From assembly GCA_023213395.1 (NCBI GenBank), contig CM041465.1, positions 158,603,741 to 158,667,740 of the forward strand: DNA of 64,000 nucleotides, read 5' to 3'. Made by a program: the position numbers and the translations under genes. A model generated the notes under the pieces. That model was not told the DNA's origin, did no database searches, and saw nothing but the letters and a program-made list of their open reading frames with translations. Origin of the DNA: Cycas panzhihuaensis. Lineage: Eukaryota > Cycadophyta. Shown here one piece after another: positions 21,810-32,679 of the stretch. The stretch's first letter is position 1, and each line of letters begins with the position of its first letter.

Positions 21810-23452
21810 CATCCCAAAGGAAAGTACCAAAATGGTATCTTAAGACAATGGAGGAATCACGAATAACTCTAGAACCAGTACAAGAAGGGCGAAGAACCAG
21901 AAGCCAAACACACCAAGGACTTACAGCTAATCACAATATGTCATTTAAAACACTCAAAAGGATCCCCAATGGAATAAGGCAATGAATGAAGAAATGGAGT
22001 CAATTCTAAACAACAAAACCTGGGACCTAACAGATCTGCCACAAGACAAACCTATTATCGGATGTCGATGGCTATACAAAATTAAAGAAAAAACAAATGG
22101 ATCAATTGAAAAATACAAGGCTCAGCTTGTGGCAAAGGGCTACTCTCAAACCCAAAGAGTAAACTATGAAGAAACATTTGCTCCGATCAGCAAAATAATG
22201 ACTCTAAGAACGATGATTGCTCTAGTTGCTCCAAACAATTGGGCTATGTACCAGATGGATGTTAAGGGAGCCTTCCTCAATGGAGACATTCAAGAAGAAG
22301 TCTACATGGAACAACCCCAGGGTATATATCAATGGGACAGGAACATCTCGTCTGTAAACTCAACAAAGCACTTTATGGACTGAAACAGACTCCCAGATCA
22401 TAGTATGCCAAGATGGACTCCTACTTGCGAAGTCTTGGAATGAAGCGATCAGATGCCGACTCAGGACTTTACATCCATGTTGACAAGAATGACCATATCA
22501 CAATTCTTGTCCTCTATGTAGATGACCTGATACTCATTGGAAACAATGTTAATTTGATCACTTCTCTATGAGTCGAATTATCAAAGGCATTTGAGATGAC
22601 AAACTTGGGAGAAATCCATTACTACCTTAGCATAGAGATACACAAACAATAGGATGGGATCTTCATGCATCAAAGCAAATACACAGCTCAGATACTAGAG
22701 GACTTCAATATGGCAGAATGCAAAACGACTCCAACCCCAATGTGCACTGGAACAAAATTAACAACTGATCCGGACAGAAAGCAAATAAATGAAACCCTCT
22801 ACAGGAAATTGGTTGGCAACCTCATCTACCTCACCTCTACCAGATCCGACATAGTATTTGCAGTGGGATTAGTCTCAAGATTCATGTCTGCCCTAAAGGA
22901 ATCTCATTGGAAGGCAGCCAAACACATTCTCCGATACCTACAAGGAACAAGGTCCTACGGCCTTCACTATAGCTCTCAAGGAAATAATCTCCTAATAGGG
23001 TACATTGACTACGACTGGGGAGAAGACATTGATAGTTGAAAATCTACTTCAGGGTACTATTTCGGCATAGGAAATGGTATAATATCTTGCAGAACAAAGA
23101 AGTAGCCCAATGTCTCACTGTCAACCTCTTAAGCAGAACAATCTTCCTATGACGCTATCTGACTCGGGCGTCTTTTGGAGGAATTGCAATTTGTTCAAAC
23201 TTCAGCAACATCGATCAATTGTGACAACCAAAGCACTATCCAAATGACCAAGAACCTAGTATTCCACGCCAAAACCAAACATATTGAAGTCCATCATCAC
23301 TTCATCCGGAAAAAGTTGACAATGGAGAGATCAGGCTAATTTACTATCCAAGATCTAAACAACTAGTAGACATCTTCACAAAACTGCTTCCCAAGGATAA
23401 ATTTCTATACTTCAGAAACAAGCTTGACATGAAAGAATGGATTAGACATTAA
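21810..23452 (+). pseudogene. pol: Element F reverse transcriptase and RNase H, broken
   Basis: KVPKWYLKTMEES and the R-rich linker are in one frame to 21985. The next frame holds WDLTDLPQDKPIIGCRWLYKIKEK, QMDVKGAFLNGDIQEEVY and then breaks at 22383. YVDD is at 22515..22526. RLVSRFM-like and HWKAAKHILRYLQGT sequences lie within 22665..23039, ending in a TGA. RNase H has further stops but keeps CDNQSTIQMTKN and HAKTKHIEVHHHFIRKK. The frame closes at TAA 23450..23452, inside the sequence leading to the PPT, unlike most elements here. Confidence 0.86.
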
Positions 23453-23459
23453 GAGGGGA

Positions 23460-23696
23460 TGTTAGAATATAATGTCCCATCCATGTACTTTAATGTAATA
23501 TATCAATATTCTATCTATGAGGATTGATGTTAGACATTGTAACATAAAGTGTAGCATGTTATGTCAGTCTCACTAAAACCCTAAATGGTTATTGAGACCT
23601 CATGTATAAATATGTCCTCAGTCTTACATAATGATAAGAGAGTTCTTATTTTTTCCTTCACACTTTCTCTGTGTCTCTTAGTTCTCTGATCTAACA
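23460..23696 (+). repeat. Element F 3' LTR (237 bp) with PPT
   Basis: The PPT aagagggga (23451..23459) precedes TGTTAGAATATAATG. The LTR ends TCTAACA and joins the right caaag target copy at 23697..23701. Confidence 0.93.
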
Positions 23697-23701
23697 CAAA
23701 G

Positions 23702-24290
23702 CTCGTCTGGTAGCAAAAGGATATGAACCAGATTACAACAATTGATTATGAAGAAACATTCATATATGTCATAAAAATGATAACAATCCGCACTATTATA
23801 AATTTTTGGCAGCTCAGTGTGATTGGGAAATCATACAACTAATGCTAAAAGAACCTTTTTGAAAGAAGATCTGGCAAACGAGGTACATATGGATCAACCT
23901 CCAAGTTTTACAAAAAGAGGAGAGAAGCATCTTGTATGCAAGTTAAAAAAGGCTTTGTATGGCTTAGAACAAGCACAACCTGCCTAGTATGACAAATTAG
24001 ACACCCATCTCAGAGGAAATGGCTTCAATTGATGTGAGTATGATCCAAATTTGTACTTTAAAAGTAAAGAAAATGGTTTAGTCACCATAATGGTAGTATA
24101 TATTGATGACTTGATTGTTACAGGTAACGATCATGAAATGATCAAGTGGGTAAAATAGCAAATGCAAGACAAGTTTGAGATGACAAACATGGGTCCTCTT
24201 CACTACTATTTGATAATTGAAATAAATCAGATGAAGAATAATATATTTATTTCACAGATGAAATATGCCAGAAGCCTTCTCAAACGATTC
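23702..24290 (+). pseudogene. pol: Element D reverse transcriptase, second segment
   Basis: The RT resumes after F with ARLVAKGYE. It continues through KLKKALYGLEQAQPA, NGFN, DPNLYFKSKENG, the active-site variant YIDD (24100..24111), FEMTNMGPLHYYL and FISQMKYARSLLKRF. Several stops are present. It ends at gattc (24286..24290), the target copy of element E. The next residues (NMEECKQCATP) appear at 31663. Confidence 0.84.
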
Positions 24291-24848
24291 TGTGAAAAGA
24301 GGCCTAATGGCCTCATAGTCCCAAGATCTAGAAGCTAGGATCACTCTAGTTCTAGAAAGCACAAATGCTTAACAAGTATAATACTCTCAAGATAAAAGAA
24401 AGCATAAGAGACAAAGCATAAAATGAAGGAGCAAGAGAAATGATACCAAATGTGTGGGGTTTGAATTGGTCCAACCTCCAAAAGAATAAACAGTTTGCTT
24501 AGCAAACTAACAAAGATAACAATACTGACTCCAACTCTCTTATGAGACAATGAGGAGAGGTCTCATTATATAGAGTGAAATGAGAGACCTAAGGCCTTGG
24601 ATGTTTGACAAGTGTCAAACATCCAAGATACATGCCTTGCATGTAGGACATGTGTCCTTTTGGGCTCTCATGTGAGCAAAAATGCATGACGGTCCATTTG
24701 ACCCTTTAGTAACAACGTTGTGTCACTAGAAAGAATGTGGGTGTGCACTTTATCACTTTAAGTGATAAGTCACCCCTAAAGTACAAAGTACACATATTAC
24801 ATAAAAATTAAAGTACATAACCTTAACATGTAAACATAAGGTTTAACA
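24291..24848 (-). repeat. Element E 3' LTR (558 bp) with PPT
   Basis: On the minus strand it starts TGTTAAACC at 24848, after a PPT read from 24863 to 24849 that ends in six G, and it finishes CTTTTCACA. It carries one copy of the 14-bp-arm hairpin and the E-type block with ACATGTCC and GCATGT that is missing from B and L. Confidence 0.92.
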
Positions 24849-26540
24849 CCCCCCTTTACTGTTTAGAATGTTAAGTTGGACACCAAGACCATCTCTGAAT
24901 TTTACAAACTTTTCTCTACCAAGAGGCTTGGTAAAGATATCTGTTGTCTGCTCCTCTGTAGGTCTGTACTGGAGGTTGATCTCACCATTCTGCACATGCT
25001 CTCTGATGAAGTGATGGTGAACCTCGATGTGTTTGGTTCGTGCATGAAAAACTGGATTCTTGGCTAACTTGAGTACACTTTGATTGTCACAGTATATCCT
25101 AGTGGGTTGATCTTGCTCAAGTCCAAGTTCCCCAAGAATCCGTCGTAACCAGATAGCCTCACAAGCTACGCTGACTGCAGCTTTGTACTCTGCTTTGGTG
25201 GAGGACAAGGTAACATTGGGTTGCTTCTTGCAACTCCACGAAACAACTGCTGAACCAAGGGAAAAACAGTAACCCGAGGTTGATCTCCTGCTATCTTGGC
25301 AACCTACCTAATCAAAATCTGAGAAGCCTTCTAGAGTGAAGTTCTCATTATGCGCATACTCAAGGCCATGCTGCAATGTGCCTTTTATGTATTTAAGTAT
25401 GCGTTTAGTTGCATTCCAATGTATCTGATTGGGTTGAGACATGTATCGTGAACAAATCCCAACTGCAAATGAAATGTTCGGTCGAGTGTTGGTGAGATAA
25501 ATGAGGCTCCCAATCAACTATCAGTAAAGTGTGTGATCTGCAGGTGCAGCTTCCTCATTGAAAGTAAGCTCAGATCCATTCTCCATTGGTGTAGGCGTTG
25601 GTTTGCAGTCGTGCATCCTGAATCGTTGCAAAATGTCCCAAGAGTATTTCGCTTGGGAGATGAAGATATAGCCTGGCTGTTGCCATATCTCAAAGCCTAA
25701 GAAATAATGAAGAAGTCCAAGATCTGTCATCTCGAAACTTCTCTTCAAGTCATCTTAGAGAATGTGAATCATCTTAGTGTCACTACCAGTGATCACTAAG
25801 TCATCTACATACAAGGCAACAAAAATGACATGGTTCTTTTCATGTTTTATATACAGATTAGGATCTGAAGTAGATCGATGAAACCCATGTCTCAAGAAGT
25901 AATCATCGATCTTTGAGTACCATGCTCTTGGAGCCTGTTTCAAGCCATATAACGCCTTTTTTAGGCGACATACAAAATGCTCCTTGCCTTGTACTTTGTA
26001 ATCGGGAGGTTGCTCCAAGTATACCTCCTCCTAAAGATCACCATTAAGAAAGGAGCTCTTCACGTCCATCTGATAGACTGGCCATTTGCATTGAGCAGCT
26101 AAGACCAAAATGAGTCTGATGGTGTTCATATTCGCCACTGGTGCAAAAGTCTCCTCATAGTCGATGCCTTACTTTTGTTTAAATCCTTTTGCCACAACGT
26201 GGGCCTTCTGTCGTTTAAGTGAACCATCAGAATAGAATTTGGTCTTGTAGACCCATTTGCAACTAATTACCTGTTTGTGTTTAGGCAATTCAACCAAATC
26301 CCAAGTACCATTCTTTTCAATAGAATGGATTTCTTCATCCATGGCAGCCTTCCAATTTTCATTTTTAGAAGCCTCCTCAAAAGTGGAAGGCTCATCGACA
26401 CATAGCACTTCAGCCATAAGTGCATAATTGGTCTGCTGCCTGTATTTTGATGGACGTTTTCCTTCAATGATGTGGTCGTCCTGAAATGCCTGAGTGTACC
26501 ATTTTGGTAACTTTTGAATCGAAGTAACTTGAACCTCAAG
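24843..26540 (-). pseudogene. pol: Element E reverse transcriptase and RNase H, point-mutated
   Basis: RT reads from KLPKWYTQA through WDLVELPKHKQ and [14 protein letters not shown] to a TAA at 26169. It goes on with QMDVKSSFLNGDL, a TAG (26031..26033, from CAG), EEVYLEQPP, LYGLKQAPRAWYSKID and YVDD (25811..25800). Adjacent stops TGA-TAG (25523..25518) replace Arg-Gln. TAG-for-Trp and TAG-for-CAG lie in the RNase H start (25310..25303). The last ORF has CDNQSVLKLAKN, HARTKHIEVHHHFIREH and DIFTKPLG. It then translates the PPT as SKGGC and ends at TAA 24845..24843 in the LTR. Confidence 0.88.
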
Positions 26541-26689
26541 ATCTTCTGGTCTAAGTGGTTGATCAACAGAAGATGTGCTTGGATCAAGTGGAGCCAGATC
26601 AGATGATGTGGACGGTCCAAAGAAAAGTGCAGATGATGTACATGGAGTAGAAGATTGAGAGGGAAGGAAGGCCTCAGCAATCTTCTTGC

Positions 26690-28025
26690 CTTTGTCAATG
26701 GGAGGTTGCATGAATGCTGTTTGCAACTCCTTATGATCTTCTTTAGCAAAGATAACATCTCTTGAGAGATGCATTTTCTTCCCAATGGGATCATACAACT
26801 TGTAGGCTTTGCTATGAATGGCATATCCTACAAAGATGCATTTTAGACTATGCTTGTCTAATTTTGTTCTTTGCTGATCGGGGATGTGCATATAAGCAGT
26901 GCACCCAAAAGTCCTCAAATGGCTGACAATTGGTTTTTTGCCAGACCATGCCTTCTCGGGTGTCATATCGGTGGCTAGTAGTTGGATCATTGGCCACATA
27001 GGCATTGTGAAATGCTTCCGCCCAAGAAGCTCGAGTGAGTCCTTGTGCATGCATCATTGCTTTGGCTTTATTAGCCAAAGTTACATTCTGCTCAATGACT
27101 CCATTTTGTTGAGGAGTGTGAGGAATAGTCAGTTGTCTCTGAATGCCATTATCCTTGCAGCATTGGGTGAATTCATTTAAAGTAAATTCACCTCCATTGT
27201 CTGTCCTTAATGTTTTGATAGAGTGGCCAGACTCATTTTCCACTTCAAGCTTGAATTCTTTGAACTTGGAAAATGCTTCAGATTTGTGTTTGATGAAGTA
27301 TACCCAGACTTTATAAGAAAAGTCATCAATGAAGGAGATGTAGTACAAAGCTCCTCCAAAAGATGCAGTGGACATAGGTCCACGCAAATTTGAGTGTACC
27401 AGTTGCAAAGGATATGATGCACGCCATGCTTTGCCTTTAGGGAAAGGCAAGTGATGTTGAGACCCCATTATGCACGCTTCACAAAGACATTTTGTGCCAT
27501 AGATCTTTGGAAGCCCATGTACCATATTTTTGTTGATCATCTGCCTTAAATTATCTAAGCTCAAATGGCCTAGACGTTGATGCCAAAGTTGCATCTTAGA
27601 CAAGTATGGAATGACAATTGAACCAGAGTAAGCAGAATCAAGTGTTATATTATTTGCATCCAATTTGTAAAGGCCTTGATCCTCATATCCAACAGCTACA
27701 ACTTGGTCATCTTTGTCACTTATTACACATTTCCCATTTCTGAACAAGATGCTCATCTGTTGTTTGTCCAATTTGCTAACAGATAGCAAGTTCTTGTCCA
27801 TAAAAGGTATGAAGTAGGCATTGCCATCGGGAAATGAAGAGGAAGGATTTGATGAAGAATGAAATGGAGTTATTGTGCCTATTCCAGAAATCTTAACAGA
27901 TTGATTATTCCCGAAAGTCACTGATTGACCTTTACCTTCCTTAATGTCGGTGAGGAGCTCTTCACGTCCAGTCATGTGTTGTGAAGCTCCAGAATCAATA
28001 ATCCAAGTTTCATCAACCTTGGATG
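26690..28025 (-). pseudogene. pol: Element E protease and integrase, nearly open
   Basis: The protease keeps WIIDSGASQHMTG (catalytic Asp codon 27996..27994). The pre-integrase is LWHQRLGHLSLDN with CLCEACIMGSQH. One frame runs to 26848, so protease, zinc domain and core are nearly continuous. The integrase has HSNLRGP (first Asp to Asn), RTDNGGEFTLNEF and IEQNVTLANK (Glu kept). A frame change near 27000 leads to TPEKAW, HLRTFGCTAYMHIP and LSRDVIF. The Asp-to-Asn change alone would abolish integration. Confidence 0.87.
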
Positions 28026-29030
28026 TTTGATATGCACAAAACAGTTTGTCTTCATCTGCAAAATTATTAAAGTGGCGTTGATTGCCACCTCTAAAACCCC
28101 CCCTTTCTCTTTGACCTCCTCGATAGGCACCTCGATTTGGTCGAGGGGGTTGCTGTTGTTGTTGGAATCTTTGTTGGTATTGCTGACGTGGTTGTTGATG
28201 TGGTTGACGTGGTTGCTGTTGTTGTTGACGTAGATCTACTTGCTTCTTTCAACAATCAGGTGCTATGTGGCCAGGTTTGCCACAATAATGACATACAACA
28301 TTGGTCCTTGAAGACCCAATATTCATGTTCCCAAACTGCATTGAGAGTGCAGGTTTGGGGTTCTGCTTGGCCTTTGATTTGGCCGTGAATGCACCTGATG
28401 TGGATGGTTCCTCCTCATTATCCTTGGTGTAGATTTGTTCTTCTTGAAGTAGTAGACTTTCAAATTCATTGAATGTCATTCTTTTGAGAGAACCATCTCT
28501 TGTAGTGGATGATATGAAGCCATTGTAGTCCTTTGGCAAAGCTTTGGTGATAGATGTGATCAGTTCATCTCTTGTTGCTGGACTACCTAGTGTATTCAAC
28601 TCATTACATACCTCCTCGATGGAGAAAAGAAAAGTTGACATGGGCTTGACAAACTTTACAGAATACAATTTGGCTTTAACCATTAAAATGCAAGCTTCAT
28701 CTCGCCTCTCATACAATGAGGACAAAATGTCCCAAGCTTCTTTAGAAGTTTTAGCACAAGCAATGTTTTGATCCACATGTACAACAACAATCATATGAAG
28801 GAATGCCAAAGCGATTTCATCCTTGGCTTCCCAAGCAGCAACTAAAGCATCATCAGGTTGCACAGTTACATTGCCATTGACAATGTGCAAAGTTGAGGTA
28901 GTCTCCCAGAAACATAACCCCAAAATTCATTCATGATCAGCAAATTCTGAGTGAGTCACTTCCATTCTTGATAGTTATCTGGACCTGTTAATCGAATGGT
29001 GCATGCATTTAACATGTTGATAGCAGCCAT
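28026..29030 (-). pseudogene. gag: Element E gag, early stop and one frameshift
   Basis: The start is ATG 29030..29028 (MAAINMLNACTIRLTG). A TGA follows NYQEWK, and a small indel near SGRLP shifts the frame. From 28923 the capsid is open (VAAWEAKDEIALAF, SLYERRDEAC, LPKDYNGFISSTTRDGS). The zinc knuckle CHYCGKPGHIAPDC is intact, followed by a TGA (28251..28249) that replaces an Arg codon. The Gln-rich tail and GAYRGGQRERG lie between 28248 and 28080. Confidence 0.87.
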
Positions 29031-29358
29031 GTTTCAGTTATAAGGCTTAAAGCTAGCAGATAACTTGGAAACTCAAAGCTTTCGTCGCTTAAGTTCCACC
29101 TTCTAACGAAACCAACAGTCTTGATCTTACTAGAAGATCCAACAATTGAATGGAATGATGAGTGGCGGAGGACTAGGCTATGGAGTTGGTCCAACTCTGA
29201 TCTTATAGAGGAGATCCAACAGTTGGCCAAGTTAAATCTAGGACAAGGCAGGTAGGGTTGATCTGTATGGACGTACCATGCTTTCCCTGGGATTCACAAC
29301 CCCAGTAACACCCTTTTTGAACCTCCTTTCCCTCAAGCAACCTTAATTGTCGTGTACT

Positions 29359-29370
29359 GACCGTACGGTC
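29359..29370 (-). promoter_or_regulatory. Perfect palindrome in element E leader
   Basis: GACCGTACGGTC is a 12-bp perfect palindrome next to CCCTAGGG. It sits where L has the same palindrome and B has ACCGGCCGGT. A role in RNA dimerisation is inferred. Confidence 0.5.
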
Positions 29371-30082
29371 TGTTGGTCCCCTAGGGAATGCACCAAGCTT
29401 AAGCTTATTTCAGAGGCAAGGTTTGAACCTTTTTCGGGCCTCTCCAACAAGATTTTAAGTAACTTTTTAGAAGTTTTAAAGTGAACTTAGATTTATTTTT
29501 ACTTGGATGATGTACTTATGAGAAAGCTTGATTAAGCTTTACAATGAAAGAGTGGCTTCAAAAAGAAGCAATTTTAGTACATCAATATGAACACTTGAAG
29601 TGTTATTACAATGAGCACTTAATGAAGTGTAATGCTTATGTGGATCCAAGTAAAAAACAGATGCTTGATTACAATAAGTTTTGCAAAGAAGTACTTTGAA
29701 ATTGTGCTTAAGTACTCAATGAAGCAAGGCAAAACTTTGTGATGAAGATACAAATGGGTTCCTTTTAATGCTCAAAAGTGAAGGTAAGAGAACCACTTGC
29801 AAAATACGACACCAAGCACCAAGTGTTGGGACTTTAAAATAGTCCCAACGATCAAAAGAGAAGTGATTTTATTAAGTACAAAGTATTTTTTGAGCCCCTT
29901 TTGTGACTAAGGGCAATAGGTCACCATGCAAGGTGCCTTAAAAGAAGTGTTTGAAATAGTGATAAATATCACTTTTACAATGTCCAAACACTTAGAATCA
30001 CTTCACCTAAGTCAATTAACACTTATACAACATTAATTAAGTGTTAAAAAAAGGCTTAAAGAGCCAAAAACAAAGGCTGGAA

Positions 30083-30087
30083 CAAAA

Positions 30088-30141
<54 letters not shown>

Positions 30142-30147
30142 TTTTTT
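30083..30147. repeat. A-run, AT microsatellite and T-run
   Basis: About eight A, an (AT)n tract of about 35 bp and about 23 T occur together inside the leader of E. Nothing similar is present in the B or L leaders. Confidence 0.95.
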
Positions 30148-31085
30148 GGCAAATTTGAGCAGCAAGAACACCACGCAGGGAGCCTTTATTGAGGACTTAA
30201 ACCCAGAAATTTTAGTATCCAACCAACAATATTTAGAGAAATATTCTTAAAAGCATAACATAAGGTTCAAAAATCAAAAGTTTGATTTGAATTTTTTTTA
30301 AAAAAAGGGCGTTCATGGCAGTGTGACTTAGGCGGCTCCCGTGGACACGCAAATGATGAGAACAGTGTGTAGAGACCTCTGTTTGTGCTGAAAATTCAGG
30401 AGGAGGGGTGCCCAAGTGGTATCCAACTCCCTCTAAAATCTCAAGGCTTTTCATCAAGTGTGCAAAGAGCTGCAAGTAATTGAAGCTATGGCTGGTTACA
30501 CGTCCTTCAGAAAGGAAAACTAGAGCTGTACGGCTGTCCGGGGTTTTAAACCCTCGTATTAATCACTAAAACTCTTCCCTTAAATCTGCTACAATTGCAT
30601 GCAAGGTTAGTATGTGGACAGCCAGCTTGATATGAGAAAAAAGAGTGAAAAACAGTAATTTTTTATGCTTTTTGAGTGGAGTTTCAAGGCTGAAAATGCC
30701 CAAGAATTGATCCACAGCTTACAAGGGTCCTCAAACTTCAAATAAATTCAGTCTGAGAGCTTCAAATGGCTAGAGAATAGCTCAGCACCCAAATGTGAGA
30801 AAAAAATTAGCTAAAAAATGTAGATTTTAGTAGAAAAATTACAAAAAACGTGAGTAAGCTTACTCAAAACCCTTGAAGGTGATCTGAAAAAAAAAAAATT
30901 CAGATCTGAATATGGAGTGCTCCAGCCTTTCAATGCTGCTCTAGAAGCTTGAACCTGCAAGAAAATGATCTCAAACAAACCTTGGATCGCCTTCGGAGGG
31001 CGAAGGTCGTCACCAAGGGTTTGAAGCCCTTCTTTGAATCTCCTTGAGCAGCAACAAACAGAACAGAGGGAACTAGTCTCCTCTT

Positions 31086-31097
31086 GCTCTAATACCA
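31086..31097 (-). other. Element E primer-binding site
   Basis: On the minus strand it reads TGGTATTAGAGC, two bases after the LTR. It has one C-to-T change from the initiator-Met complement TGGTATCAGAGC. Confidence 0.88.
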
Positions 31098-31099
31098 AA

Positions 31100-31656
31100 T
31101 GTGAAAAGAGGCCTAATGGCCTCACAGTCCCAAGATCTAGAAGCTAGGATCACTCTAGTTCTAGAAAGCACAAATGCTTAACAAGTAGAATACTCTCAAG
31201 ATAAAAGAAAGCATAAGAGACAAAGCATAAAATGAAGGAGCAAGAGAAATGATACCAAATGTGTGGGGTTAGAATTGGTCCAACCTCCAAAAGAATAAAC
31301 TGTTTGATTAGCAAACTGATAGCATAACAATACAGCTCCAACTCTCTTATGAGACAATGAGGAGAAGTCTCATTATATAGAGTGAAATGAGAGACCTAAG
31401 GCCTTGGATGTTTGACAAGTGTCAAACATCCAAGATACATGCCTTGCATGTAGGACATGTGTCCTTTTGGGCTCTCATGTGAGCAAAAATGCATGAGGGT
31501 CCATTTGACCATTTAGTGACAACGTTGTGTCACTAGAAAGAATGTGGGTGTGCACTTTATCACTTTAAGTGATAAGTCACCCCTAAAGGACAAAAGTACA
31601 CATATTACATAAAAATTAAAGTACATAACCTTAACACGTAAACATAAGGTTTAACA
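31100..31656 (-). repeat. Element E 5' LTR (557 bp)
   Basis: This is the pair of 24291..24848. It has TG..CA ends, a TATATAA box upstream of the TGAGAC block, the TTATCACTTTAAGTGATAA dyad and the 14-bp-arm hairpin. An extra G (31657) separates it from gattc. Confidence 0.92.
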
Positions 31657-31657
31657 G

Positions 31658-32437
31658 GATTCAACATGGAAGAATGCAAACAGTGTGCAACCCCCACAAA
31701 GATAGGTTGTGTCTTAACACAACTAATGAAGAAAATAAGGTAAATGAAACCCTCTATCAACAATTGGTTGGGCATCTCATTTACCTAACAACTACTAGAC
31801 CTGATATTTTATTCTCTATTGGAATGATCTCCAAATATATGAGCAAACCCAAAATATCTCATTAGAATGTAACAGAACTCATCTTGAGATACATTAAAGG
31901 CACTTTGGGCTTAGGACTAAACTACACCAAGGTCATCAAACCCAAGTTGATTGGATATTGTGACTCATATTGGGCAAGAGAGGAACAAGAAGGAAAGTCC
32001 ACTTCTAGGTATTGTTTTAATCTAGGTTTTGTTGTCATTTCCTAGAGTAGCAAAAAAAACCCATTGTAACTTTGTCATCCACAGAAGTTGAATAGAAGGC
32101 AACAGTAAGTGCAACATGTGAAGTAGTTTGGCTAAAACGACTGCTTAAGGATTTGAACTATGAATGTACAAATGCAATTCCAATCTTTTGTGACAATCAA
32201 AGTGTCATCAAAATGACAATAAACCAAGTTTCCCATGCTAGAACAAAGCACATAGAAATTCACCATCATTTTAACAGGGAAAAAGCTCGAAACAAAGAAA
32301 TAAATCTTCAATATTGCAATAGTAAAAATCAACTGGTAGACATTTTTACAAAGCCTCTAGCAAAGAATAAATTTCAACACTTTAGGGATCATCTAAGAAT
32401 TAGAGACAAAGGATTAAACATTAAGGGGTGGTGTTAA
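31658..32437 (+). pseudogene. pol: Element D end of reverse transcriptase and RNase H
   Basis: This completes D after E: FNMEECKQCATPTKIGC, YQQLVGHLIYLTTTRPDILFS, then stops. RNase H has CDNQSVIKMT, SHARTKHIEIHHHF and LVDIFTKPLAKNKF. The final frame (32153..32437) translates the PPT as NIKGWC and stops at TAA 32435..32437 inside the LTR. Confidence 0.85.
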
Positions 32438-32657
32438 ATGTTATTGCCTTATCTTTATACTCCTAGGAGCCTCTTAACTAGGATGACTTAACTAAGACCT
32501 CTTAAGTTATCATTAAGAGTTGTGCATCATGATGTCATGTGGTTGAATATTCATTGGGTCGTTTTTTGTTTGTACTCATTATATATAAATGTGTGAGATT
32601 TTCTCACGATAGGTAATGTAATAAGATTATCCTATGTTGTTCATTGAGTTTTCTACA
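32432..32657 (+). repeat. Element D 3' LTR (about 226 bp)
   Basis: TGTTAAATG follows the PPT attaaggggtgg. It has a TATATATAA box near 32580 and ends TTTCTACA. The 3' boundary is set by the return of RT homology (element J). The right target copy should be aaaac (32658..32662). Confidence 0.78.
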
Positions 32658-32679
32658 AAAACCATTTCAAATGCTAAGT

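Larger units (their letters stand above)
18007..23696 (+). mobile_element. Copia element F (group 2), complete with both LTRs
   Basis: This complete insertion of 5,690 bp has two 237-bp LTRs and an exact 5-bp target duplication caaag (18002..18006 and 23697..23701). It has an initiator-Met PBS, a 1.1-kb leader, gag, protease, integrase, RT, RNase H and PPT. The LTRs differ at about 14 sites by eye (about 6%), mostly transitions, so it is older than B and L. It lies in the RT of element D. Confidence 0.95.
29031..31085 (-). other. Element E long 5' leader (2.1 kb)
   Basis: The leader is non-coding. Its gag-proximal 400 bp match B and L (cttaagcgacga block, palindrome). Its PBS-proximal end resembles G instead: the minus-strand motif GGTGACGACCTTCGCC (31014..30999) followed by CGAAGG is nearly the same as in G at 40712. 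This suggests a mosaic leader. It also holds an AT/T microsatellite and GCCGTAC (minus strand, 30534..30528). Confidence 0.6.
24291..31656 (-). mobile_element. Copia element E (group 1), complete, minus strand
   Basis: This complete 7,366-bp insertion reads right to left: 5' LTR 31100..31656, PBS, 2-kb leader, gag, protease, integrase, RT, RNase H, PPT, 3' LTR 24291..24848. The target copies gattc lie at 24286..24290 and 31658..31662, with one extra G at 31657 beside the LTR. The RT reading of D is continuous across the insertion. The LTRs differ by roughly 3% by eye. Its stops are mostly C-to-T changes in CAG or CGA, which is ordinary decay of methylated DNA. Confidence 0.93.
16059..32657 (+). 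mobile_element. Copia element D (group 2), split by F and E
   Basis: D resumes after C with the end of gag and is cut twice more. F enters at 18007 and E at 24291. Its three visible segments are 16059..18006, 23697..24290 and 31658..32657. Joined in order they read nucleocapsid, protease, integrase, RT, RNase H and a 226-bp 3' LTR. The left part lies upstream of the window. Beyond its LTR the sequence is RT of another element (J), so D is inserted in J. Confidence 0.85.

Noticed and set aside
30037-30250. ORFs on both strands over the AT/T microsatellite
   Set aside because: Low-complexity translation (IYIYIY, FFFF, KKKK). No evidence of coding.
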